6,376 bases of DNA from Chloroflexi bacterium RBG_16_56_11 (GCA_001796865.1 MGNQ01000047.1:15519-21894), one strand, 5' to 3'. Numbered from the stretch's first letter, positions 1 to 5,819 are shown. A program made the numbers and translations. The notes: generated by a model from the letters alone, not told the origin.

Positions 1-91
1 GATGTTGTTGTTTTTCCTGGTGGTGAAGATTATCTGGCTCTAGCCGTTTCCCTGGCCGCGTTGTCTGAAGACAGGCCCTTTCGGCGGGGAA
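1..91. other. 3' flank of acpP, no supported gene
   Basis: This stretch lies downstream of acpP and is cut by the window edge. On the minus strand it contains no ATG, GTG or TTG, so no gene following acpP starts here. On the plus strand two frames are open from the edge. One ends at 41-43 and would encode a short hydrophobic tail (MLLFFLVVKIIWL), which could be the C-terminus of a convergent membrane protein. The other stays open to 141 and overlaps the end of acpP. Neither can be called a gene from so few codons. Confidence 0.2.
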
Positions 92-349
92 CTAGTCCGC
101 CACGCCATGCTCTTTCAAATAGTCGATGGCGTCCTGGATAGTCACGATTTTCTCGGCGGCTTCGTCCGGTATTTCTATCTTTTTATCCGGGGTGCTGAAC
201 TGCTCCTCCAGGGACATGATAAGTTCTACCAGGTCGAGTGAATCGGCGCCTAAGTCCTCAACAAAGCTGGCCGTGGGCACGACATCCTTTTCTTCAACCC
301 CGAGTTGCTCCACGACTAAGCCTTTAATTTTCTCAAAGACAGTTGCCAC
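92..349 (-). CDS. acpP: acyl carrier protein
   Basis: Acyl carrier protein of type II fatty-acid synthesis; it carries growing acyl chains on a 4'-phosphopantetheine arm in the cytosol. The 85-residue product is small and acidic, slightly longer than the usual 77-80. It has the family's GADSLDLVELIM motif, with the phosphopantetheine-accepting Ser at residue 37 at the start of helix II, followed by an acidic helix (EEQF) and a C-terminal helix (IQDAIDYLKEH). The start codon is GTG (347-349), preceded by an AGGGGGG ribosome site at 354-360 with 4 nt spacing; the family's usual N-terminus (V-F-E-K-I-K) follows directly, which supports this start. It lies 24 nt downstream of nusB in the same direction and is probably co-transcribed with it. 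Identity is secure; whether it is the housekeeping ACP or a paralogue cannot be told here. Confidence 0.95.
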   Translation of the reverse strand: MATVFEKIKGLVVEQLGVEEKDVVPTASFVEDLGADSLDLVELIMSLEEQFSTPDKKIEIPDEAAEKIVTIQDAIDYLKEHGVAD

Positions 350-373
350 TTTTCCCCCCTTTTTATGTGCTTG

Positions 374-784
374 CTAGCGGCTGGCCAGCGTAACAATTGA
401 ACCCAGGACGCCGTTGATGAATCTGGCAGAGTTATCGCTTCCGTACGTCTTGGCCAGCTCAACGGCCTCGTTCACGGCGACCTTCACCGGCACTTTATTA
501 TCAAATAAAATCTCAAAGATTGCAAGTCGCAGAATATTTCGGTCGATTACCGCTATCTGGTCGACCGGCCAGGCCGGCGCAAACCGCCTTATGTTGCCGT
601 CGATATCATCCCGGTTCAGCGCGACGCCGTTTACCAGCTCGCGGACGAAGTCCTTGTTCTCCGCGGACAGGTCCGCTTCGGCCAGGAGACGTTCCACCAC
701 CCCTTCCGGACGGCGCCCTACGGCATCTATTTCATAAAGACTCTGCAGGGCGATTGTCCTGGCCTTGTGCCTCGTACCTGTCAT
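374..784 (-). CDS. nusB: transcription antitermination factor NusB
   Basis: NusB, which with NusE (ribosomal protein S10) binds boxA RNA and joins the antitermination complex on rRNA operons. The 136-residue length fits the all-helical family. Visible signatures are the basic N-terminus RHKARTIALQSLYEID (residues 5-20), whose arginines and lysines contact RNA in known NusB proteins, the central FVRELVNGV (47-54), DRNILRLAIFEILF (81-94) and the C-terminal NEAVELAKTYG plus ARFINGVLGSI (105-130). The ATG at 782-784 is preceded by two purine-rich candidates on the minus strand, AGGA (789-792) and AGGAA (795-799), and the family N-terminus begins right after it. It is the first gene of a probable nusB-acpP operon, with its promoter at 801-837. 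Confidence 0.95.
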   Translation of the reverse strand: MTGTRHKARTIALQSLYEIDAVGRRPEGVVERLLAEADLSAENKDFVRELVNGVALNRDDIDGNIRRFAPAWPVDQIAVIDRNILRLAIFEILFDNKVPVKVAVNEAVELAKTYGSDNSARFINGVLGSIVTLASR

Positions 785-800
785 GCTATCCTGATTCCTG

Positions 801-837
801 AGCAGATATTATAGCATATCACGTCGCTAACATTGAA
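801..837 (-). promoter_or_regulatory. sigma-A-type promoter for nusB-acpP
   Basis: On the minus strand there is a perfect TATAAT at 808-813, preceded by TGC (814-816), giving an extended -10 TGCTATAAT. A weak -35 (TTCAAT, 832-837, three of six consensus bases) lies 18 nt upstream, as is common where an extended -10 is present. Transcription would start near 801, leaving a leader of about 16 nt before the nusB ATG. Start position and use are inferred from sequence only. Confidence 0.6.
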
Positions 838-899
838 ACGCCGCCGCCCGGTTCTGTTGATCGTCTGGATAATACGCGTACATGACAGGCATATTCCGC

Positions 900-936
900 C
901 TCTCCTGCCCGGGAAGGGGGTTAACCCTGAAGGGGA
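900..936. repeat. dispersed intergenic repeat, upstream copy
   Basis: The segment CTCTCCTGCCCGGGAAGG followed by GGGTTAACCCTGAAGGGGA closely matches 3446-3484, downstream of groEL. The two copies share CTCTCCTG, a GAAGGG block and ACCCTGAAGGGGA, and differ by a few substitutions and 1-2-nt indels. This copy sits in the nusB-groES intergenic region and overlaps neither gene nor the predicted promoters. It reads as a member of a short GC-rich intergenic repeat family (REP- or MITE-like), but only two full copies are visible. The rest of 838-1020 holds nothing else I can name. Confidence 0.5.
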
Positions 937-1020
937 TTAAGGATAATGAGATATACCCTCAACACCCGCTACCAATCAAGCCGTCTTCCCGGCCGGCCAT
1001 ACTATCTGGGGAGGATAGGT

Positions 1021-1081
1021 AAGAATTAATATAATAGAGTTATTTAGAGTATATTACGGAGATAATATGTAATAATAGTAG
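1021..1081. other. AT-rich stretch upstream of groESL
   Basis: Sixty bases of strongly AT-rich sequence stand out from the GC-rich surroundings and contain several -10-like hexamers (TATAAT at 1030-1035, GATAAT at 1061-1066). None has a convincing -35 at the right distance, and no start codon with a ribosome site follows. It may help DNA melting or bending upstream of the groESL promoter, or hold an additional weak promoter. No coding signal is seen. Confidence 0.3.
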
Positions 1082-1089
1082 CAGATATG

Positions 1090-1131
1090 CTCAGAATCGC
1101 TGCCAGCGTCCCTGGATATCTCTATTCTGAG
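1090..1131. repeat. wide inverted repeat abutting groESL promoter
   Basis: Perfect 8-bp arms CTCAGAAT (1090-1097) and ATTCTGAG (1124-1131) are separated by 26 nt. Within the interval there is a second small inverted repeat, CGCTG/CAGCG around a single C (1098-1108). The right arm ends one base before the proposed -35 hexamer of the groES promoter. There is no T-run after it, so it is not an intrinsic terminator. A protein-binding site or a chance palindrome are both possible. Confidence 0.45.
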
Positions 1132-1161
1132 TTGCGGTGGATATCGATAATACGGTATTAT
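1132..1161 (+). promoter_or_regulatory. probable sigma-A promoter of groES-groEL
   Basis: A -35-like TTGCGG (1132-1137) and a -10-like TATTAT (1156-1161) are separated by 18 nt. Transcription would start at about 1168-1169, exactly at the first base of the CIRCE operator, the usual arrangement for HrcA-controlled operons. An alternative -10 is GATAAT at 1146-1151, but its -35 is poor. The promoter would leave a leader of about 70 nt. Confidence 0.5.
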
Positions 1162-1168
1162 TTTAGTG

Positions 1169-1195
1169 TTAGCACTCTCATGGCGAGAGTGCTAA
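1169..1195 (+). promoter_or_regulatory. CIRCE operator (HrcA binding site)
   Basis: Perfect match to the CIRCE consensus: TTAGCACTC (1169-1177), a 9-nt spacer (1178-1186) and GAGTGCTAA (1187-1195). CIRCE is bound by the HrcA repressor, whose activity depends on GroEL, so the chaperonin operon is derepressed when GroEL is busy with unfolded protein. It lies 43 nt upstream of the groES ATG and overlaps or immediately follows the expected transcription start. hrcA is not in the window. Confidence 0.97.
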
Positions 1196-1238
1196 TAATT
1201 GAAAGCACCAGGCTGTTAAATTTGAAAGGAGGAATGAT

Positions 1239-1535
1239 ATGGCAGCTAAACTGCAGCCAATGGCTGACCGTGTTCTGGTAAAACCCGTCGAGAAGGAAGA
1301 AAAAACAAAATCCGGCATCTATCTACCGGATACGGCCAAGGAAAAACCCCAGGAAGGCGAAATCCTGGCCGTGGGACCGGGTAAACTGACCGATGACGGC
1401 AAACGGATTCCCATGGACCTCAAGGTCGGCGACAGGGTTATCTACGCCAAGTACGGCGGCACCGAAATCAAGGTGGATGACGTCGAGATGATTATCCTGC
1501 GTGAGAGCGATATCTTGGCGAAGAAGGCCAAATAA
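1239..1535 (+). CDS. groES: co-chaperonin GroES (Cpn10)
   Basis: GroES, the heptameric lid that caps the GroEL ring in the cytosol and closes the folding chamber. The 98 residues match the family length. It opens with the typical LQPMADRVLVKP (5-16), then the mobile loop around EEKTKSGIYLPDTAKEK (20-36), whose hydrophobic I-Y-L (27-29) should dock onto the GroEL apical domain. GEILAVGPG (40-48) follows, then the roof loop and the C-terminal VGDRVIYAKYGGTEIK. The ATG at 1239 has an ideal AAAGGAGG (1225-1232) 6 nt upstream; an out-of-frame ATG at 1234 is ignored because the family N-terminus fits 1239. It is the first gene of the CIRCE-controlled groES-groEL operon and lies 25 nt before groEL. 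Confidence 0.98.
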   Translation: MAAKLQPMADRVLVKPVEKEEKTKSGIYLPDTAKEKPQEGEILAVGPGKLTDDGKRIPMDLKVGDRVIYAKYGGTEIKVDDVEMIILRESDILAKKAK

Positions 1536-1560
1536 CAAGGGGAGTTAAGGAGGAAGAATT

Positions 1561-3195
1561 ATGGCAAAACAAATTATTTTCGGAGAAGACGTAAGGCATG
1601 CCCTGAAAAAGGGTATTGACACCCTGGCAGACGCCGTGAAGGTCACGCTCGGCCCTAAAGGGCATACCGTGGCGCTGGATAAAAAATGGGGGGCCCCGTC
1701 GGTCATCGATGACGGCGTCACCATCGCCAAGGAAATCGAGCTTCCTGACCCGTTCGAGAATATGGGTGTCCAGCTCGTCAAGGAGGCGGCCAGCAAGACC
1801 AATGATATGTGCGGAGACGGCACCACCACCTCGACCATCCTTGCCCACGCGATCATTTCCGGGGGTTTCAAGAACGTGGCCGCCGGAGCGGACGCTCTCT
1901 CCCTGAAAAGAGGCATCCAGAAGGCCACCGCCGCCATTGTCGAGCAGCTCAAGAAGGCCTCGACTGAGGTCAAGGATAAAGAGCAAATAGCCCAGGTCGG
2001 TACCATCACCGCCAAGGATAAAGAAATCGGCGAAATGCTCGCCGAGGTCATGGAAAAAGTGGGCAAAGACGGTGTTATCACCGTTGAAGAGTCCAAAGGC
2101 ACCAAGTATGAAATCGAGTACGTCGAGGGCATGCAGTTTGACCGCGGCTACGTAAGCGCTTATTTTGTCACCAACGCCGAACGCATGGAAGCGGTCATCG
2201 AAGACCCCTATATCCTCATCACCGATAAGAAAATCTCGGCGGTGGCCGATATCCTGCCTGCCCTGGAGAAAATCCTCCAGGTATCCAAGAACCTCCTCAT
2301 CGTCGCCGAGGATATCGACGGCGAGGCCCTGGCTACTCTGGTCGTCAACAAGCTACGCGGCACCATCAACGTTTTAGCCGTGAAAGCCCCCGGTTTCGGC
2401 GACCGGCGTAAAGCCATGCTCGAAGACATGGCCATACTGACCGGCGGCAAGGTCATTTCCGAAGAGGTCGGCCGTAAACTGGACTCCGTTACCGTGGAAG
2501 ACCTCGGCCGCGCCCGCCGCGTGACCTCTGACAAGGACAACACCACCATCGTCGAGGGTAAAGGTTCCGCGGAGGAAATCCAGGGTAGAATCAAGCAGAT
2601 CAAAGCCCAGATTGAAGAGACCACGTCTGACTTCGACAAGGAGAAACTCCAGGAAAGACAGGCCAAGCTGGTCGGCGGCGTGGCCGTTATCAAAGTGGGA
2701 GCCTCCACCGAGGTTGAGCTCAAAGAGAAAAAGCACCGCGTCGAGGACGCCCTGTCGGCGACCCGCGCTGCCGTAGAAGAGGGCATACTGCCTGGCGGAG
2801 GCGTCGGACTCCTCAGCGCCCTGACGGTGCTCGATAAGCTAAAGGTAGAAGGTGATGAGGCCACCGGCATCGATATTGTCCGCAAAGCGGTCTCCGAGCC
2901 GCTCCGCTGGATAGCCAGTAACGCCGGTATGGACGGCTCCGTCATCGTCGATGCTGTGAGAAAGAGTCCCAAGGGTGTCGGCTTTGATGCCGAGCACGGC
3001 GAGTTCGGTGATATGGTCAAGAAGGGCATAATCGACCCCACCAAGGTGGTGAGGGTCGGCCTGGAAAACGCCGCCAGCATCGCCGTCATGGTCCTGGTTA
3101 CCGAGGCGCTCGTGGCCGATATTCCTGAAAAGGAAAAGACGCCAGCTATGCCCGGTGGCGGTGGCGGTATGGGTGGTATGGACTACGGCATGTAG
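1561..3195 (+). CDS. groEL: chaperonin GroEL (Cpn60)
   Basis: GroEL, the double-ring ATP-driven chaperonin that folds proteins in the cytosol with GroES. The 544-residue protein is full length. The nucleotide site is intact: VTLGPKG (28-34), the D51 G52 pair, GDGTT (85-89, catalytic-loop Asp86) and Asp396 in RVEDALSATRAA, the counterpart of E. coli D398 needed for ATP hydrolysis. The apical segment FDRGYVSAYFVT (193-204) supplies hydrophobic residues for substrate and GroES binding. APGFGDRRKAML (276-287) and GGGVGLL (412-418) are typical, and the end is the flexible Gly/Met tail GGGGGMGGMDYGM. A strong AAGGAGG (1547-1553) lies 7 nt before the ATG. Regulation is shared with groES through CIRCE, and an intrinsic terminator follows. 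A Cys at residue 84, next to the catalytic GD, is a small departure from the common Ala. Confidence 0.99.
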   Translation: MAKQIIFGEDVRHALKKGIDTLADAVKVTLGPKGHTVALDKKWGAPSVIDDGVTIAKEIELPDPFENMGVQLVKEAASKTNDMCGDGTTTSTILAHAIISGGFKNVAAGADALSLKRGIQKATAAIVEQLKKASTEVKDKEQIAQVGTITAKDKEIGEMLAEVMEKVGKDGVITVEESKGTKYEIEYVEGMQFDRGYVSAYFVTNAERMEAVIEDPYILITDKKISAVADILPALEKILQVSKNLLIVAEDIDGEALATLVVNKLRGTINVLAVKAPGFGDRRKAMLEDMAILTGGKVISEEVGRKLDSVTVEDLGRARRVTSDKDNTTIVEGKGSAEEIQGRIKQIKAQIEETTSDFDKEKLQERQAKLVGGVAVIKVGASTEVELKEKKHRVEDALSATRAAVEEGILPGGGVGLLSALTVLDKLKVEGDEATGIDIVRKAVSEPLRWIASNAGMDGSVIVDAVRKSPKGVGFDAEHGEFGDMVKKGIIDPTKVVRVGLENAASIAVMVLVTEALVADIPEKEKTPAMPGGGGGMGGMDYGM

Positions 3196-3220
3196 GCTAA
3201 ATCGCCGGGTCGGAAAATGT

Positions 3221-3258
3221 AGTAGCCGCTATCTGATGAGGATGGCGGCTACTTTTTT
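3221..3258 (+). terminator. intrinsic terminator of groES-groEL
   Basis: GTAGCCGCTATC (3222-3233) pairs with GATGGCGGCTAC (3241-3252) through 12 bp including one G-T wobble, with a possible thirteenth A-T pair, around the 7-nt loop TGATGAG. A run of six T (3253-3258) follows directly. It lies 25 nt after the groEL stop codon and is a standard rho-independent terminator in the plus direction. Confidence 0.93.
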
Positions 3259-3367
3259 ATGCGCATCACGCCCTTCTCCTATTGGGGCTGGTTAATATCC
3301 CCCTCGCGTAAAGGATTCTATCGAAAGCGGGAATACAGCTAAAACATAACGGGGCATCTAAGAGGGG

Positions 3368-3420
3368 TTCACACTGAAGGTCTCGACCAGAAGGCTCGGC
3401 CTGAAGGTTCACCCTGAAGG
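3368..3420. repeat. degenerate tandem array of 13-14-bp units
   Basis: Four adjacent units can be read: TTCACACTGAAGG (3368-3380), TCTCGACCAGAAGG (3381-3394), CTCGGCCTGAAGG (3395-3407) and TTCACCCTGAAGG (3408-3420). All end in GAAGG and most match a consensus of TTCACCCTGAAGG, whose ends TTCA and TGAA are complementary. An identical unit recurs at 3468-3480 inside the dispersed repeat, and a near-identical one at 921-933. No gene with a ribosome site covers the array. The remainder of 3259-3540 shows nothing else I can name. Confidence 0.55.
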
Positions 3421-3445
3421 GTGCAGACCCCTCTTTCCTTTCCTC

Positions 3446-3484
3446 CCCTCTCCTGGCAGGAGAAGGGTTCACCCTGAAGGGGAC
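3446..3484. repeat. dispersed intergenic repeat, downstream copy
   Basis: This second copy of the repeat seen at 900-936 reads CCCTCTCCTGGCAGGAGAAG followed by GGTTCACCCTGAAGGGGA. It has a perfect 7-bp inverted repeat, TCTCCTG/CAGGAGA around one G (3449-3463), that the upstream copy lacks in intact form, so this copy may be closer to the family's parent sequence. Further GGG/GGTGAGG blocks continue to about 3496. It could be a REP- or MITE-like palindromic element. Confidence 0.5.
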
Positions 3485-3544
3485 GAGGGGGTGAGGTAAG
3501 CCTTCAATTTACCAAATGCAAAAGAAAACCTCGCGGCTGATTAT

Positions 3545-3573
3545 TACCGGATTTATTTTTAGTGTGGTACAAT
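3545..3573 (+). promoter_or_regulatory. probable promoter of the marR-type gene
   Basis: A good -10 hexamer TACAAT lies at 3568-3573. A weak -35 (TTACCG, near 3544-3549) is about 18 nt upstream. Transcription would start near 3580, leaving a leader of about 38 nt before the ATG at 3618. The -10 is the convincing part, and the assignment rests on its position in front of an isolated gene. Confidence 0.45.
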
Positions 3574-3593
3574 GATATGATTTTACGTACCGC
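3564..3593. promoter_or_regulatory. candidate MarR-type operator
   Basis: GTGGTAC (3564-3570) and GTACCGC (3587-3593) form an imperfect inverted repeat with one mismatch; the inner GGTAC/GTACC core is perfect. The arms straddle the -10 hexamer and predicted transcription start of the adjacent regulator gene. MarR proteins often repress their own genes through such palindromes, so an autoregulatory site is plausible. The 16-nt gap is wide for this family, and chance is not excluded. Confidence 0.3.
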
Positions 3594-3617
3594 ATTTCTC
3601 AAGGGGAGTCGACGTCT

Positions 3618-4124
3618 ATGCCCGGTAAAAACACAAATGCCATTCGTCGGCCAGAATCGGATGAAATCCAGGACGTAGCCCATGATATAACGGATATTGA
3701 TTTCTGGCAATGCGTCCGCTTTGCCGATGTCCTCATCCGGTACCTCGAAATCACCATGAAAACGGACGGTATCAACAGCCGTTTGCAGGGGACCGCCCTC
3801 TATTTCCTGCTCATCAAGGGCGGCCGGTCCACTCCCACCCAGCTCGCCCGTCTCATGCTCCGTTCCAAGCACAGCATCACCAAGATTATCGATGACCTGG
3901 AAAAAGAAGGCCTCGTGGTCCGGGACAGCACCAGCCGGGACAGGCGGGTAACCTCCGTAGAGCTGACGTCAGCCGGCCTGGACCAGGTGAAAAAAAGGTT
4001 CCTAAAGGGAAACGAGCGGGCCCGGAAAATAATGGCCTGCCTGGATGCGTCCGAGCAAAAGCTGCTCGCGAAAATGATGGAGCGGATGCGTAAAAAGATG
4101 ACGTCGGCACTGGAAAGTCATTAG
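3618..4124 (+). CDS. MarR-family transcriptional regulator
   Basis: A dimeric winged-helix DNA-binding protein of the MarR family, usually a repressor that responds to a small ligand or oxidant; the target cannot be told. The 168 residues begin with a polar stretch of about 27 residues, then dimerisation helices (about 28-66). The helix-turn-helix is STPTQLARLM (71-80) with recognition helix SKHSITKIIDDLEKEGL (83-99). The wing holds the family's RDRRVTSVELTSAG (107-120), and a long basic C-terminal helix pair (121-168) completes the dimer interface. The ATG has AAGGGGAG (3601-3608) 9 nt upstream; the N-terminal extension is somewhat long, so an internal start cannot be wholly excluded. The gene stands alone between the groEL terminator and a convergent lipoprotein gene, so context gives no target other than itself. 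It is not HrcA, whose domain order differs. Confidence 0.9.
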   Translation: MPGKNTNAIRRPESDEIQDVAHDITDIDFWQCVRFADVLIRYLEITMKTDGINSRLQGTALYFLLIKGGRSTPTQLARLMLRSKHSITKIIDDLEKEGLVVRDSTSRDRRVTSVELTSAGLDQVKKRFLKGNERARKIMACLDASEQKLLAKMMERMRKKMTSALESH

Positions 4125-4238
4125 ACTACACCGGCCGTCCCCTCCCAAAAGCCCCCTATCGAGAATAGAATCCAGAGCTCGACCCACGTCCTGGGAGCGC
4201 CGGGCGGGGCCGGGGTCTTCATATCGAGTACCGTGCCT

Positions 4239-5096
4239 TTACTGTTTGCTGGCTTTAGCCGCTTCGGGCAACTTGATGTCAGTGCCTTTATTATGCTCGT
4301 CGAAGTCCATGGTTACCTCGGCTACCAGGTGCACCTGGCCCTCCGTGGCGTCCATTTGCTCGGCTCCCAGGTCGAGGACCATTTTGATGTTGGCCTTTTT
4401 GAAGAACAGGGAGTCTTCCACTAACCAGTATTTCACGGTCATCTCTTTTATGGCATTGCCGATATTGTTGAAATCCGAGCCCCCGGCGCTCGGCCCCATC
4501 TGGCTCTGGACCAGGCTCCAGACGACACCGGGCTCGGGGTCGAGCTCAATGAGGTAACAGTTCGTCCCCTCTATCTTCTCGCTCTTAAAAGTTTTTATTA
4601 CTGACGTGTCGAGAACGCCCATTAGCTGGCTGATTTGCTGTTGCTGGTCCCATGTCCCGCTGGACGTTGTCTGGTATTGCCAGGACATCTCGCCCGCACC
4701 CTCGGTATAGCCGATGTAGGTATCGTCCCCGATGATGTAGGTAGATATGCTGGTGACCTCGTCGATGGTCTCCGTGCCGGCCTCACCCTTCACGCTGCCG
4801 TTCAGGTCCAGGTATAGTTGTTTCTCTGCCGTATCTATGGCGCCTTTGACAACCGTGGACACGGATATATCCCCGGACTCTCCGTCGACCATGCCGTTCA
4901 TCTCCAGGGTCATGGTCATGCCCATTTCATAAGAGTTCAGTTGCGACAGGGCTGACTGTATCCGCGAGGAGATATTTTCCGCCGTGACGTCATCGCCGCC
5001 GGTGGTGCCGTCTTTTCCCGAGCACCCGGTCACCGAAACGAGCCAGATACAGGTTACCAGCAATACCGCGGATATTGCCTTTGATTTTACCTTCAT
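4239..5096 (-). CDS. LolA/LppX-like lipoprotein
   Basis: A predicted lipid-anchored extracytoplasmic protein of 285 residues. It starts with a basic N-terminus (MKVKSK), a hydrophobic segment (about 7-22) and the lipobox V-T-G-C, with the lipidated Cys at residue 25. A Gly/Asp-rich linker follows (26-37). The mature part alternates polar and hydrophobic residues as in a beta-rich fold. It contains IQSALSQLNSYEMGMTMTLE (47-66), QLYLDLNGSV, YIIGDDTYIGY (120-130), VKYWLVEDSLFFKKANIKMV (221-240) and an end of the type TDIKLPEAAK. This pattern recalls the LolA/LppX or DUF6612 lipoproteins, thought to handle lipids or other hydrophobic molecules; the family call is from memory. The ATG is preceded by GAGGGG (5101-5106) with 4 nt spacing. 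It lies 36 nt after the cyclophilin gene and is probably co-transcribed. No clear terminator is visible in 4125-4238. Confidence 0.8.
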   Translation of the reverse strand: MKVKSKAISAVLLVTCIWLVSVTGCSGKDGTTGGDDVTAENISSRIQSALSQLNSYEMGMTMTLEMNGMVDGESGDISVSTVVKGAIDTAEKQLYLDLNGSVKGEAGTETIDEVTSISTYIIGDDTYIGYTEGAGEMSWQYQTTSSGTWDQQQQISQLMGVLDTSVIKTFKSEKIEGTNCYLIELDPEPGVVWSLVQSQMGPSAGGSDFNNIGNAIKEMTVKYWLVEDSLFFKKANIKMVLDLGAEQMDATEGQVHLVAEVTMDFDEHNKGTDIKLPEAAKASKQ

Positions 5097-5132
5097 TTTT
5101 CCCCTCGCTGCCCGCTTTTGACCTGCGGTGGG

Positions 5133-5819
5133 TTACTTTTCCACTATCGTTATGGCGTTAATATGCACATCAACCGTCGGCTGCGAATTCTCCCCGCCGG
5201 CAACCCTGGTGGGCACCTCGCCGATTTTCTTAACGACATCGAGTCCGCCGGTGACGGTGCCGAATATGGTGTATTTTTTCGGCAGGCCGACATCGGCCAG
5301 GGTGATGAAGAACTGGCTGCCGTTAGTATTGGCGCCGGAGTTGGCCATGGCCAACGTACCGGTCACGTAGTCCCGCGTCACGGTCTCGTCGGCGAAGCGG
5401 TACCCGGGACTTCCGCCGCCGGTCCCTGTCGGGTCCCCGCTCTGTATGACGAACCCCTTGACGATCCGGTGGAATATCACCCCATCGTAGAAGCCCTCCC
5501 GGGCCAGGAACACGAAGTTATTTACCGCCAGCGGGGCTTCTTTGGGTAACAGCTGGACGGTGATATCCCCGAAGTTTGTCTTGATTGTCGCCGAATACTC
5601 TTTTTTCGCGTCGATACTCATTTTCGGCGGGCTGCTCCATTGCATGGTTTTAGCCTCCTGTGGTGTGATTGCCGTGCCCGGTGTCGTCACCGCCCCGGTC
5701 GTCAGGGCCGGAGATTGGGCCGGGGCCGGTGTGGCGCTCCCGGCCGTGCCGCAGGCCGCGAACGTTAATACCATCGTAATTGAAGCCATGATTAAAGTCA
5801 ATCGGACAACCTTTTTCAT
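5133..5819 (-). CDS. lipid-anchored cyclophilin-type peptidyl-prolyl isomerase
   Basis: Catalyses cis-trans isomerisation of prolyl peptide bonds, here probably at the outer face of the membrane. The 228-residue protein has a signal segment (MKKVVRLTLIMASITMVLTF) and a lipobox-like F-A-A-C with Cys23. A low-complexity Ala/Pro/Thr linker runs to about 60, and a cyclophilin domain occupies about 74-228. The active-site motifs are present: FHRIVKGFVIQSGDP (116-130), with Arg118 matching CypA Arg55, Phe123 and Gln126, then MAN (158-160), GSQFFIT (167-173) and YTIFGTV (183-189). The human Trp121 position is Leu, as in many bacterial cyclophilins. The ATG has GGGAGG (5824-5829) 4 nt upstream. It lies between the isocitrate dehydrogenase gene (46 nt gap) and a lipoprotein gene. 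Lipidation is inferred; Phe at -3 is less usual than Leu, so secretion with cleavage elsewhere is an alternative. Confidence 0.92.
   Translation of the reverse strand: MKKVVRLTLIMASITMVLTFAACGTAGSATPAPAQSPALTTGAVTTPGTAITPQEAKTMQWSSPPKMSIDAKKEYSATIKTNFGDITVQLLPKEAPLAVNNFVFLAREGFYDGVIFHRIVKGFVIQSGDPTGTGGGSPGYRFADETVTRDYVTGTLAMANSGANTNGSQFFITLADVGLPKKYTIFGTVTGGLDVVKKIGEVPTRVAGGENSQPTVDVHINAITIVEK

Noticed and set aside
53..101. Terminator after acpP
   Set aside because: The small inverted repeats TGTC/GACA (with flanking GGCC) and GGCGG/CCGCC exist, but the stems are short and no T-run follows on the minus strand.
1087..1281. 64-codon plus-strand frame upstream of groES
   Set aside because: It covers the inverted repeat, promoter and CIRCE, overlaps the groES start out of frame, and has no ribosome site. 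The regulatory sites explain this DNA better.
1545..2132. 195-codon open frame antisense to the start of groEL
   Set aside because: It is a shadow of groEL with no domain or ribosome site, and it runs across the groES-groEL junction.
2208..3089. 293-codon open frame antisense to groEL
   Set aside because: It lies entirely inside groEL on the opposite strand, is Ser/Thr/Pro-rich as expected of a codon shadow in GC-rich DNA, and has no ribosome site or recognisable domain.
3266..3472. 68-codon minus-strand frame after groEL
   Set aside because: It consists largely of the tandem array and repeat copy translated, has no credible ribosome site and shows no protein-like pattern.
3368..3480. CRISPR array
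   Set aside because: The units are 13-14 bp, degenerate and directly adjacent, without unique spacers of about 30 bp; there are no cas genes.
3618..4124. The regulator as HrcA, the repressor acting on CIRCE
   Set aside because: The length (168 residues) and the MarR-type wing RDRRVTSVELTSAG do not fit HrcA, which is about twice as long and has a GAF-like domain.
5118..5549. 143-codon plus-strand frame opposite the cyclophilin gene
   Set aside because: It is antisense to a clear cyclophilin with intact motifs and is only a shadow of its codon pattern.
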